Positions 45,338-53,709 of a stretch of DNA of 64,000 nucleotides are shown here, piece after piece. This stretch comes from Pseudomonas sp. TH31. Lineage in GTDB: Bacteria > Pseudomonadota > Gammaproteobacteria > Pseudomonadales > Pseudomonadaceae. Below the pieces are notes generated by a model, which did not search any database, was not told where the DNA came from, and was given only the letters and a program-made list of their open reading frames with translations. The stretch covers positions 120,818-184,817 of the forward strand of contig NZ_JAEKEZ010000030.1 of assembly GCF_016650815.1 (NCBI RefSeq). The letters are read 5' to 3'. How positions within the stretch are numbered: the stretch's first letter is position 1; each line of letters begins with the position of its first letter. The translations under genes and the position numbers were made by a program.

Positions 45338-46488
45338 GCAGTAAACGAATCATGGACATCGAGTTGCTGCGCGGCATTGCGGTACTCGGCGTGTTGTTTC
45401 ATCACATGCAGGGCAGCCTGTTCACCGACCCCGTGCCGTTGCTGGAAAGCATTCATGCCTGGGCGCAACCGTGGTGGGGCGTCGACCTGTTTTTCGCGAT
45501 CTCGGGTTTTGTGATCGCGCGTAGCCTGATACCTGCCTTGCAAGGGTGCAATACGCGTCAGGAATACTGGCAGCAGACGCGCAACTTCTGGCTGCGACGG
45601 GCCTTTCGACTACTGCCTTCGGCGTGGCTGTGGCTGGCGCTGATGTTGCTGGCCTGCGTATTGATCAACCGCTCCGGAGCGTTCGGCACGTTGCATGCGA
45701 ACCTGCAGGCGACGCTGGCCGGGGTCGCGCAGTTCGCCAATTTCCGTTTCGCCGACAGCTTTTATCGCTACGAATACGGTACCAGTTTCGTCTACTGGAG
45801 CCTGTCGCTGGAGGAGCAGTTCTACCTGCTGTTTCCATTGCTGATTCTGCTCTGCCGCAAGCACCTGGTCTGGGCCTTGCTGGCGTTGGTCGCGGTGCAG
45901 TTGTTCACCTTGCGCACGCCCATCCTGATGGTGGTTCGCACCGACGCACTGGCCCTCGGCATCCTGTTGGCAATGTGGAGTGCGCGCCCGGACTATGTGC
46001 GCTGGGAGCCGACATTCTTGCGTCGGCCGTGGGCGGGCGTCTCGGTGCTGCTGCTCTTGGCGCTGGTGCTGAGCGTGATTGCCACGGATCGTTTTACCTT
46101 CACCAACTATCGGATCGGCGCCATTGCCGTGCTCAGTGCGGTGCTGGTGTGGATCGCGTCCTACAACCGTGATTACTTGATGCCGGCGGGTTTGCTGAAA
46201 AACCTGATGGTGTGGATCGGCAGTCGCTCCTACGGGATTTACCTGATCCACATTCCGGCCTATTCGCTGGTGCGCGAAGTGATCTTCCGCTTGCAGGCCG
46301 CCGGTCTGCCAAGTCCGGCCGGTCATCCAATCCTGACCATCCTGATGGCTGGCGGGCTGATCGTCCTGCTGAGCGAACTCAATTACCGCTTCGTCGAAAT
46401 GCCGATGCGCAATCGCGGCGCCTCGCTGGTGCAACGGCTGAGCGCGTCCCGAACCGCCGTCCCATCCCCTGGAGCTACCTCATGCTGA
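45334..46488 (+). CDS. Acyltransferase 3 family membrane protein
   Basis: A 384-residue integral membrane O-acyltransferase (OafA/NodX-type). It starts with the family motif MDIELLRGIAVLGVLFHH, containing the catalytic-type histidines, then WWGVDLFFAISGFVIARSL and the SLEEQFYLLFPLLIL segment. About ten membrane helices follow the usual layout. It is coupled to the flanking methyltransferases (overlaps of 4 and 7 bases), so it probably acetylates or acylates the same polymer. The ATG at 45334 follows GGGAGG. Confidence 0.9.
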   Translation: MSSKRIMDIELLRGIAVLGVLFHHMQGSLFTDPVPLLESIHAWAQPWWGVDLFFAISGFVIARSLIPALQGCNTRQEYWQQTRNFWLRRAFRLLPSAWLWLALMLLACVLINRSGAFGTLHANLQATLAGVAQFANFRFADSFYRYEYGTSFVYWSLSLEEQFYLLFPLLILLCRKHLVWALLALVAVQLFTLRTPILMVVRTDALALGILLAMWSARPDYVRWEPTFLRRPWAGVSVLLLLALVLSVIATDRFTFTNYRIGAIAVLSAVLVWIASYNRDYLMPAGLLKNLMVWIGSRSYGIYLIHIPAYSLVREVIFRLQAAGLPSPAGHPILTILMAGGLIVLLSELNYRFVEMPMRNRGASLVQRLSASRTAVPSPGATSC

Positions 46489-47309
46489 GCCTTTTGAAGA
46501 AACTCACGGCGGGCAGGCCCGCTCCCGCTCCCGTGGAGCCCGTGGCACCGGTCGTCGACAAGGTCGACCCTTACATGCTCGGCCTGCGCGACGCGGTGCT
46601 CAGCGGCTGGTTCAACCAGGAAACTGACGAGGTCTACACCGGTTTCAAGATAACCGCTGAGGACGTCATGCTCGACGTCGGCTGCGGGGATGGCGGCACC
46701 GTGCACTTTGGCGGCATGCGCGGGGCGAAGATCATCATTGCCGACATTGACGCGGCCAAGGTCGAAGCAACCCGGCAACGGCTGATCGATACGCCGGCCC
46801 GCGACGTCGAGTGCCACGTGACCAACTGCAATCCGCTGCCGATTGCCGATGCGACCGCTACCCGCGTGGTGTCCACCGAAGTCATCGAGCACGTGGACGA
46901 CCCGGCGCAGTTCCTCGCTGAACTCGTGCGGGTCGGCAAGCCGGGGGCGCTGTATTTGCTCAGCGTTCCGCACCCCACCTCCGAAGACCTGCAAACGGGC
47001 ATCGCCGCGCCGGAGTACTTCCAGAAGCCCAACCACGTTCGCATCATCAGCGAAGAGCAGTTCAAGACGATGGTCAGCGACGCCGGCCTGGAAGTGCTGA
47101 GCCACAGCCAGTACGGATTCTACTGGTCGATCTGGATGCTGTTGTTCTGGGAAGCCAAGGTCGATTTCAGCAATCCCGACCATCCAATGCTCCATCACTG
47201 GGCGGATACCTGGAGATTGGTTCTCGATTCGCCACGGGGTGCGCAGATCAAGCAGGCGCTGGATGCCGTCGTGGCGAAAAGTCAGGTGATCATCGCTCGC
47301 AAGCCCTAG
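46482..47309 (+). CDS. SAM-dependent methyltransferase, polysaccharide accessory
   Basis: A 275-residue class I methyltransferase with MLDVGCGDGGTVHFG and STEVIEHVDDPAQFLAELV. It is a clear paralogue of the gene at 44452 across its full length, including the closing SQVIIARKP. The ATG at 46482 follows TGGAG and overlaps the acyltransferase by 7 bases. Last gene of the five-gene accessory cluster; a REPIN follows. Probable function: methylation of a terminal or internal sugar. Confidence 0.87.
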   Translation: MLSLLKKLTAGRPAPAPVEPVAPVVDKVDPYMLGLRDAVLSGWFNQETDEVYTGFKITAEDVMLDVGCGDGGTVHFGGMRGAKIIIADIDAAKVEATRQRLIDTPARDVECHVTNCNPLPIADATATRVVSTEVIEHVDDPAQFLAELVRVGKPGALYLLSVPHPTSEDLQTGIAAPEYFQKPNHVRIISEEQFKTMVSDAGLEVLSHSQYGFYWSIWMLLFWEAKVDFSNPDHPMLHHWADTWRLVLDSPRGAQIKQALDAVVAKSQVIIARKP

Positions 47310-47318
47310 ATCACTGAC

Positions 47319-47410
47319 CTGTGGGAGCGGGCTTGCTCGCGAAGAGGGAGTGTCAGTCGGCATTGATGTTACCTGACACACCGCTTTCGCGAGCAAGCCC
47401 GCTCCCACAG
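47319..47410. repeat. REPIN (GTGGGAGCGGGC family), second copy
   Basis: CTGTGGGAGCGGGCTTGCTC... (47319-47343) and its inverted copy (47386-47410) flank a 42-base spacer that differs from the copy at 29161. Confidence 0.88.
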
Positions 47411-47456
47411 GGTTTTGTGTACCCTGTTGGCCTGTATTTCAGGGATCAGGGATGTG

Positions 47457-48653
47457 ATGTCGCTCTTTATTCGCCTGTCGGTAATGCTTGCTGCGGTGCT
47501 GTTGCTCAACGGTTGCGAGCACCACGACGCCCCACCACTCGATCAACAACTCTATGTCTGGCAACGCCAATGGATCCCGGCCCATGAGGCCGCGTTGCGC
47601 GATAGCCGTGCCGATTTCTCGACCTTGCGGGTGCTGGCGTTGCAGGCATTCCCGCAGGAAGGCTGGCGACGGGCGCGGATTGATCCGGGGTTGCTCAAGC
47701 ACGATGGTCGGCCGCTGATTGCGGTGATTCGTCTGGATGGCCAGCTCAAGGCGCTGGATCAGGACGATGTCATCACGCAGATCCAGCAGGTGCTCGCCGA
47801 TTGGCAATCCCAAGGCCTGACCCTGGCCGGCGTGGAAATCGACCACGATGCCGGCAACGCTCGGCTGCCAGCCTATCGGGCGTTCCTCTCGCAACTGCGC
47901 GCCGCATTGCCGGCGTCTCTGCCACTGAGCATCACCGCGTTGCCGGCCTGGCTCGACAGTGCTGAATTGCCCGCGCTGTTGGCGACGGTCGACAGCAGCG
48001 TGTTGCAAGTGCATGCGGTCAGTGACCCGCGTCGAGGGTTGTTCAACGCGGATCAGGCGAAACAGTGGGCCAAGGCCTGGAGTCGTATCACGGCTAAACC
48101 GTTCTACCTGGCACTGCCGGCGTATGGCGTGGCGTTGTTGCCCGACGCCGGTGGTGCGCCGGTCGTCGAAAGCGAAGTGGCCATCGAGCGGGGTGGCAAA
48201 CGCCGGGAATTGTTGGCCGATCCGCTGCAATTGAGCACATTGGCAACCGAGTTGCGCCAGGATCCGCCGGCCCATCTGGCCGGCCTGATCTGGTTCCGTC
48301 TGCCACTGGCCGGTGATCGCCGCGCCTGGAGCCTGACGACACTGGGCGCCGTGGCTCGCGCAGAGGCGTTGAACAGTCGCCTGAGCCTGAAACTATCCGC
48401 GGAAAACGGCCTCTATGACATCGCCATCAATAACCAGGGCAACCTCGACAGCGACTGGCCCGAACGCTTGACGCTGGCGGTGCAAGGCTGTGATGGCGCT
48501 GATGCGCTGGCCGGTTATGCGTTGCAACAGAGCCCGGATCTGCTTACCTTCACCCGCTTGCGCGCCGGTCGAATTCCGGCCGGCGGACAGCGCGCCATCG
48601 GTTGGGCACGCTGCGCAACTATTGATCAAGGAGGTTCGAATGTTCACCCGTAA
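47457..48653 (+). CDS. DUF3142 family putative lipoprotein
   Basis: A 398-residue protein of unknown function matching the DUF3142 type. The N terminus MSLFIRLSVMLAAVLLLNGC looks like a lipoprotein signal with the acylated cysteine at position 20. The body has a TIM-barrel-like pattern (GVEIDHDAG; LALPAYGVALL; GLIWFRLPLAGDRRAW), reminiscent of sugar-active barrels, though no catalytic residues can be assigned. It overlaps the start of the next gene by 14 bases, so the two work together or are at least co-expressed. Confidence 0.75.
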   Translation: MSLFIRLSVMLAAVLLLNGCEHHDAPPLDQQLYVWQRQWIPAHEAALRDSRADFSTLRVLALQAFPQEGWRRARIDPGLLKHDGRPLIAVIRLDGQLKALDQDDVITQIQQVLADWQSQGLTLAGVEIDHDAGNARLPAYRAFLSQLRAALPASLPLSITALPAWLDSAELPALLATVDSSVLQVHAVSDPRRGLFNADQAKQWAKAWSRITAKPFYLALPAYGVALLPDAGGAPVVESEVAIERGGKRRELLADPLQLSTLATELRQDPPAHLAGLIWFRLPLAGDRRAWSLTTLGAVARAEALNSRLSLKLSAENGLYDIAINNQGNLDSDWPERLTLAVQGCDGADALAGYALQQSPDLLTFTRLRAGRIPAGGQRAIGWARCATIDQGGSNVHP

Positions 48654-50775
48654 CTGGCCCCGCCATCTGCTCTGCCTGAGCCTGAGCTTGCCGCTGGGTT
48701 CGGCGTTGGCCTGCGGGCCGGACTTCCCGATGCGGCTGCTGGATGACCGTGGCCAGTCACTCTCGGAGCTGCCGGAAGGCAGTTTCAACTTTGAGATCAA
48801 TCGCCTCGGGCAGGCCATCGCCGGGCTGAAAAACGTCACGGAGGCAACCTATAGCCTGGACCACGAATACGGCAATGTGCCGGTTTACACCGATCAGCGG
48901 GACAAGGCTGAGCAGGCCGGTTTGAGCGCTGAACAGCAAGCGCTGGTGAAGCGACTGCGCAGCCTGACTGATGCCCGTCAGGTCGAGACTCAGGGCGCGA
49001 GCCTGCCGGTTGATCTGCGGCTGTACCTGGCGGGGGCCGTGGCGTTCAACGCCGGGGATCATCAGCTCGCCGCTCAATATTTCCAAAAAGTGTTGGCGCT
49101 GCCGGCCGATCAACGACCGTTGCGCAGCACCTGGGCGGCTTATTCATTGGGGCGGGCGCTGTTCGCCATGAGCGCCGAGGCGGGCGCGGCGCCGGACCTG
49201 TTGACCCAGGCTCAGAAGGCCTTCGAACAGGCTCGTCAGTTAAGTGCCGATGGCTTCAGCGATCCGCTGGAACTGGGCGTCGCCAGCCTCGGCGAAGAAG
49301 CGCGAGTGGTTCGCACCGCGGGCGATTGGAATCGCGCTATCGAGCTTTACGCCACGCAAAACCTGCTCGGTTCAACGGTGGGTTATTCCTCTCTCAAACA
49401 ATTGATGAGCGAGCTGATGGCGCTGCCTGACGATCAGTTGGCTGTGTTGCTTCAGGGTAAATCGGTGCAGCAATTGGTCACGGCATCGTTGATCAGTCGC
49501 GTTGGCTGGTCATTCGGTGATCAACCGCCGAGCGAGAAAAAACTGATTCAACTGTTGCAAAACAGTACCCGTGGCAGCCTGGATAACGCTGATCGTTTGG
49601 CGGCGATGAATTATCAACAGGGTGATTACGCCAGCGCCAAGGCCTTTCTTGAACACGCCGGCGACGGCGGTCTGGCCTGGTGGATACGGGCCAAACTGGC
49701 GCTGCGCGAGGGCGATAAAACCGCTGCCGCTGCGGCCTATGCGAAAGCGGCCCAGGCGTTCCCGCCGAATGAATCCTGGGGCGAACGACGTACGCCAGAC
49801 TGGGATTTTGAAACGGTCCAGCCTGAATGTCGGGTCGAGGGGGAAAGCGCGATCCTAGCCCTGCAACGCGGCGATTACCTGCAAGCCTTCGATCAGCTCT
49901 ATCGCAGCCAAGGCGTTTACTGGCTCGACGCGGCCACGGTCGCGGAGCGGGTGCTGACCGTCGATGAACTCAAGCATTACGTCGACACCCAAGTGCCGGC
50001 AGTACCGCCGCTGACTCAGCAGGAGCGTGACAACTATGTACCGCTGCCCGTGGCGGCAAAGCTGCGCGATTTGCTCGGGCGGCGGTTGTTGCGCGAAGAG
50101 CGCTACGACGAGGCACTGGGTTACTTCGACAATCCCGATCTAGCGAAAAAAGCCAGGTTGTATGCCCAGCAGCGGCAGTTGGCTGATTCCGCCTGGTGGC
50201 CGACTAAACGGGCCGCGGCGCTGTTCAATGCAGCCTGGACCGCGCGCGAGTGGGGGATGGACATTCTGGGCTACGAGATGAGCCCGGACTTCGCGACTTT
50301 TGGCGGCAATTACAGCCTTGAGAGTACAGAGCTCAAGGTCGGGCCGCTGGTGAGTGAAGGGGAAGTCCAGCGCCAGCAAGCCGGCGCGGCTCAGCCCGAC
50401 GAGCGTTTCCACTACCGTTTTGTCGCCACGGCATTGGCCGGTCGCGCCGCCGACAACTTGCCTCATACCAGTCAGGCCTTTGCGGCGGTGCTGTGTGCGG
50501 CGGCGGGGTGGAACAGCAGCCCTGAAGAACAAAGTGCGCTCTACCAGCGCTATGTCAAAGAGGGCCCTTACGTAGACTGGGCGGTGGACTTCGGTCACCA
50601 GTGCCCGTATCCCGACTTTGAAAATGCCAGCAAACGCTATGTGACCCAGGTTACCGACACCACGCGTTCGGCGCTGCGGCCGTACAAGCGGCCATTGCAG
50701 ATGGGTGGCGTGATCGCGGTGACAGCGGCGGCGCTGTTGTTGGTCAATCGCCGCCGTCGTCGTAAGGTGCAGTAA
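48640..50775 (+). CDS. Exported helical-repeat protein of unknown function
   Basis: A 711-residue protein starting at ATG 48640 behind a strong AAGGAGG. A signal peptide (LLCLSLSLPLGSALA) is followed by CGPDFPMRLLDDRG. The middle is rich in paired helices of TPR type (AGDHQLAAQYFQKVLALPADQ; QGDYASAKAFLEHAG; GDKTAAAAAYAKAAQAFP). A final hydrophobic segment and RRRRRK tail suggest anchoring with the bulk in the periplasm. It is coupled to the DUF3142 gene. I cannot assign a function. Confidence 0.75.
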   Translation: MFTRNWPRHLLCLSLSLPLGSALACGPDFPMRLLDDRGQSLSELPEGSFNFEINRLGQAIAGLKNVTEATYSLDHEYGNVPVYTDQRDKAEQAGLSAEQQALVKRLRSLTDARQVETQGASLPVDLRLYLAGAVAFNAGDHQLAAQYFQKVLALPADQRPLRSTWAAYSLGRALFAMSAEAGAAPDLLTQAQKAFEQARQLSADGFSDPLELGVASLGEEARVVRTAGDWNRAIELYATQNLLGSTVGYSSLKQLMSELMALPDDQLAVLLQGKSVQQLVTASLISRVGWSFGDQPPSEKKLIQLLQNSTRGSLDNADRLAAMNYQQGDYASAKAFLEHAGDGGLAWWIRAKLALREGDKTAAAAAYAKAAQAFPPNESWGERRTPDWDFETVQPECRVEGESAILALQRGDYLQAFDQLYRSQGVYWLDAATVAERVLTVDELKHYVDTQVPAVPPLTQQERDNYVPLPVAAKLRDLLGRRLLREERYDEALGYFDNPDLAKKARLYAQQRQLADSAWWPTKRAAALFNAAWTAREWGMDILGYEMSPDFATFGGNYSLESTELKVGPLVSEGEVQRQQAGAAQPDERFHYRFVATALAGRAADNLPHTSQAFAAVLCAAAGWNSSPEEQSALYQRYVKEGPYVDWAVDFGHQCPYPDFENASKRYVTQVTDTTRSALRPYKRPLQMGGVIAVTAAALLLVNRRRRRKVQ

Positions 50776-50778
50776 GGT

Positions 50779-51420
50779 TCACGCCTGTTGAACAAAAGTC
50801 AGCCTCACGGCGAAACCGATCAACAGGCTGCCAAACAGCCATTGCTGTAGGCGTTGGGCGGATGGGCTGCGTTGCAACCAACGGCCCAGCGCAGCGCCAG
50901 TCAGCGCGTAGGCGCTGTCGAACAGCAAACCGGCGACCACCAGCAACACGCCAAGGGTGGCGAACTGCGCGAGCACCGGCCCGGCATGCGGGTCGATGAA
51001 CTGCGGCAGCAGCACCGAGCAGAACAACAGCGCCTTGGGGTTGAGCAGGTTGGTCAGCAAACCGCGCTGGATCGAGTCGCGCCAACGCGGTTTGTCGCCG
51101 GCAGCGCTTGCCCCATTCAGGCTCGGCAGCAGGGTGGTGCGCAGGCATTGAATGCCGATCCACAGCAAGTACGCCGCGCCGACCAGGCGCACCACATCGA
51201 AGGTCCAGGGCGCAGCCTTGAACAGCGCCGCCAGCCCCAGCGCCGCCAAGGCCACATGACAACCCCGGGCAATACCCAGGCCTATCGCCGTGGCCAGCGC
51301 CGCGCCTTTGCCCTGACGGGCGCCGGTTTGCAGCAACAGGATCATGTCCGGGCCAGGCAGCAGATACACCACTGCCAACGCCATGAAAAACAGCCAGAGT
51401 CCTGCCACGTTGCACCCCAT
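50779..51420 (-). CDS. LysE/RhtB-family exporter
   Basis: A 213-residue inner membrane transporter of the LysE/RhtB family, which exports amino acids. It has the family motif LLPGPDMILLLQTGARQGKGAALATAIGL near the N terminus and about six hydrophobic helices, with LLNPKALLFCSVLLPQF in the middle. It is divergent from an Lrp-type regulator 133 bases away, a common regulator-exporter pair. It ends tail-to-tail with the repeat protein. An ATG 12 codons in (51384) is an alternative start. Confidence 0.88.
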   Translation of the reverse strand: MGCNVAGLWLFFMALAVVYLLPGPDMILLLQTGARQGKGAALATAIGLGIARGCHVALAALGLAALFKAAPWTFDVVRLVGAAYLLWIGIQCLRTTLLPSLNGASAAGDKPRWRDSIQRGLLTNLLNPKALLFCSVLLPQFIDPHAGPVLAQFATLGVLLVVAGLLFDSAYALTGAALGRWLQRSPSAQRLQQWLFGSLLIGFAVRLTFVQQA

Positions 51421-51553
51421 TCGTTGTCGATTTGGTAGGGTCAGTCTAGGACCGGAGGGCAGGGCAGGTGCTTGCGTAGTTCGCTTCTATAACCTTATGA
51501 ATTGGCATAACCTGCCACGTTATGACGTGCACACCATCAGGATCTGCCAAACC

Positions 51554-52026
51554 ATGAAACTGGACGCCTACGACCGCAAGATTCTCGCCGCCCTGCAACG
51601 GGACGGTCGGCTGAGCAATGTGCAACTGGCCGATGAGATTGGACTGTCGGCATCTCCGTGCTTGCGCCGGGTGCGGATGCTCGAAGAGGCAGGGGTGATT
51701 CGCGGTTATCAGGCCAACCTCGATCGTGACGAAGTGGGGCTGGGGCTGACGGTGTTTGTCGGGGTCAAGGTTGAACGCCACAACGATGAACAGGCCGAGG
51801 CGTTTCGTCTCGCGGTTACATCACTGCCCGAGGTGATTTCGGCGTTCCTGGTGTCGGGGGAATCGGATTTTTGCTGCAAGTGGTGGTGCCGGACCTGCGT
51901 GCCTACGACCGGTTTCTCACCGGGCGCTTGCTGAAGTTGCCGGGGGTGAGTGATATCCGTAGCAACTTTGCGATCCACACGGTGAAGACGCCGGGGGCGT
52001 TGCCGTTGGAGCATTTACCCGATTAA
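51554..52026 (+). CDS. Lrp/AsnC-family regulator (one apparent frameshift)
   Basis: Feast/famine regulator with the N-terminal helix-turn-helix MKLDAYDRKILAALQRDGRLSNVQLADEIG... SASPCLRRVRMLEEAG and a ligand-binding RAM domain. At 51868-51872 a run of five Ts appears to lack one; restoring it changes DFCCKWWCR to DFLLQVVVPDLRAYDRFL and leads to a normal C terminus ending LPLEHLPD, 157 residues in all. It is divergent from the LysE-type exporter and probably controls it in response to an amino acid. Confidence 0.82.
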
Positions 52027-52028
52027 AA

Positions 52029-52078
52029 GCAAAAGATCGCAGCCTTCGGCAGCTCCTACAGGTGCGATCTTTTTATCT
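52029..52078. repeat. REP element between convergent genes
   Basis: Single, partial copy of the GATCGCAGCC family (CAAAAGATCGCAGCC...GGTGCGATCTTTTT). It may act as terminator for both the Lrp-type gene and lpd3. Confidence 0.7.
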
Positions 52079-52084
52079 TTTGAT

Positions 52085-53484
52085 CTACATCTGCGTCGCT
52101 ATCCCCTCCACATTCATCGCCGCCTGGCGCAACGCCTCGGAGCGGGTCGGGTGCGGGTGGCAAGTCAGGGCGATGTCCTCGGCCGAGGCGCTGAACTCCA
52201 TGGCCACGCAATATTCACCGATCATTTCACTGACGCTTGGGCCCACCAGATGCACGCCGAGGATTTCGTCGGTGCGTTCATCGGCCAGCACTTTGGCGAA
52301 GCCTTCAGTCTCGTGGTTGATTTTCGCCCGGCTGTTGGCGGTGAACGGAAACTTGCCGACCTTGTACGCACGACCCTCTGCCTTGAGTTGTTCTTCGGTC
52401 TTGCCGACGCTGGCCAGCTCCGGTCGGGTGTAGATCACGTTGGGGATCAGGTTGTAATTGACCTCGCCGGCCTTGCCGATGATCTGCTCGATGCAGGCCA
52501 TGGCCTCGTCTTCGGCCTTGTGTGCGAGCATCGGCCCGGACGTGACGTCGCCGATTACCCAGACGCCAGTGGCTTCGGTGCGGTGACCCTTATTGGCGAG
52601 CATGCCGCGTTTGTCGGTGGTGAGGCCGACGGTTTCCAGGCCCAGGCCCTGGGTGTAAGGCCGGCGTCCGATGGCCACCAGCACATAATCGGCTTCAAGC
52701 AATTCTGCGGTGCCACCAGCGGCGGGCTCAACGCTGAGCTGCACGCCGTTGGCCGAGGTGATGGCGCTGGTGACTTTCGAACTCAACTTGAAGCTGATGC
52801 CTTGCCTGCTCAATGAACGCTGCAGGGTTTTGCCGGCCTCGCCATCGACACCGGGGCAGATCCGGTCGAGAAACTCGACCACCGTCACCTGAGCGCCCAG
52901 CCGCCGCCAGACCGATCCCAACTCCAGACCGATTACTCCGGCGCCGATCACCACCAGATGCTTCGGCACTTCGGCCAGGGACAATGCACCGGTTGAATCG
53001 AGGATGCGCTTGTTATCGATGTCCACGCCGGGCAGGGAGTGGGCTCGGAGCCCGTGGCGATGATGATGTCTTTGGCGCTGAGTTCGGTCTTTCCACCCTC
53101 GCTGTCAGTCACGGTGACCTTGCCCGGCCCGTCGATATGGCCCCAGCCCTTGATCCAGTCGACTTTGTTTTTGCGAAACAGAAACTCGATGCCTTTGGTC
53201 AGCCCGGTAACGCTTTCGTCCTTCTGTTTCATCATCTGGGCAAGATTAAGCGTCGGTTTGACCTCGATCCCCAGGTTGGCGAATTCCGCACCCATGGCCG
53301 CGTCGTAGAGTTCGGAGGCGTGCAGCAGTGCCTTGGACGGCATGCAGCCGACATTCAGGCAGGTGCCGCCGAGGGTAGCGCGGCCTTCGACGCAAGCAGC
53401 CTTGAGGCCGAGCTGGCCGGCGCGGATCGCTGCGTTGTAACCGCCTGGGCCACCGCCCAGAATCACGACGTCATAGGTGCTCAT
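52085..53484 (-). CDS. lpd3: Dihydrolipoyl dehydrogenase, LPD-3 type (one apparent frameshift)
   Basis: FAD-dependent lipoamide dehydrogenase. The N terminus MSTYDVVILGGGPGGYNAA binds FAD, GGTCLNVGCMPSKALL holds the redox-active disulphide, VVIGAGVIGLELGSVWRRLG binds NAD, and CHPHPTRSEALRQAAM carries the catalytic His-Glu region. Near 53035-53037 one base of a G run is missing; repairing it joins ATGSEPTP to LPGVDIDNK and gives 466 residues, the length I recall for P. putida LPD-3. No E1 or E2 genes are adjacent, so its multienzyme complex is encoded elsewhere or it acts alone. Confidence 0.85.
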
Positions 53485-53709
53485 GCTTGTACTCCTGGAG
53501 TAAAAGGGACCGGATGGATCAACGTAGTCGTAGATGAAAATTATGGACGTAATATGTGCGTTCCAACGCATTTAGGTCAAGGCTTCAGGTAAATGACAGG
53601 TTGAGCACTTTTAGATAGAACGATTTAGTACGGAAATTTCACTACTTTCGTTATATGGTAACGAATTGTGTCGGTTTTTGACGTTGGCAACGATAAACAC
53701 TGGGGTGGT
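53485..53709. other. Divergent promoter region between lpd3 and the SPFH operon
   Basis: Contains two candidate operators: TGCGTT-CC-AACGCA at 53557-53570, a perfect 6+6 palindrome, and CGTTA-TATGG-TAACG at 53649-53663. Both lie where regulators of the two divergent units would bind. No gene is supported, apart from a possible GTG start of the SPFH gene at 53668. Confidence 0.5.

Noticed and set aside
52948..53571. Truncated lipoamide dehydrogenase as its own gene
   Set aside because: It is the N-terminal part of lpd3, cut by one missing base near 53036.
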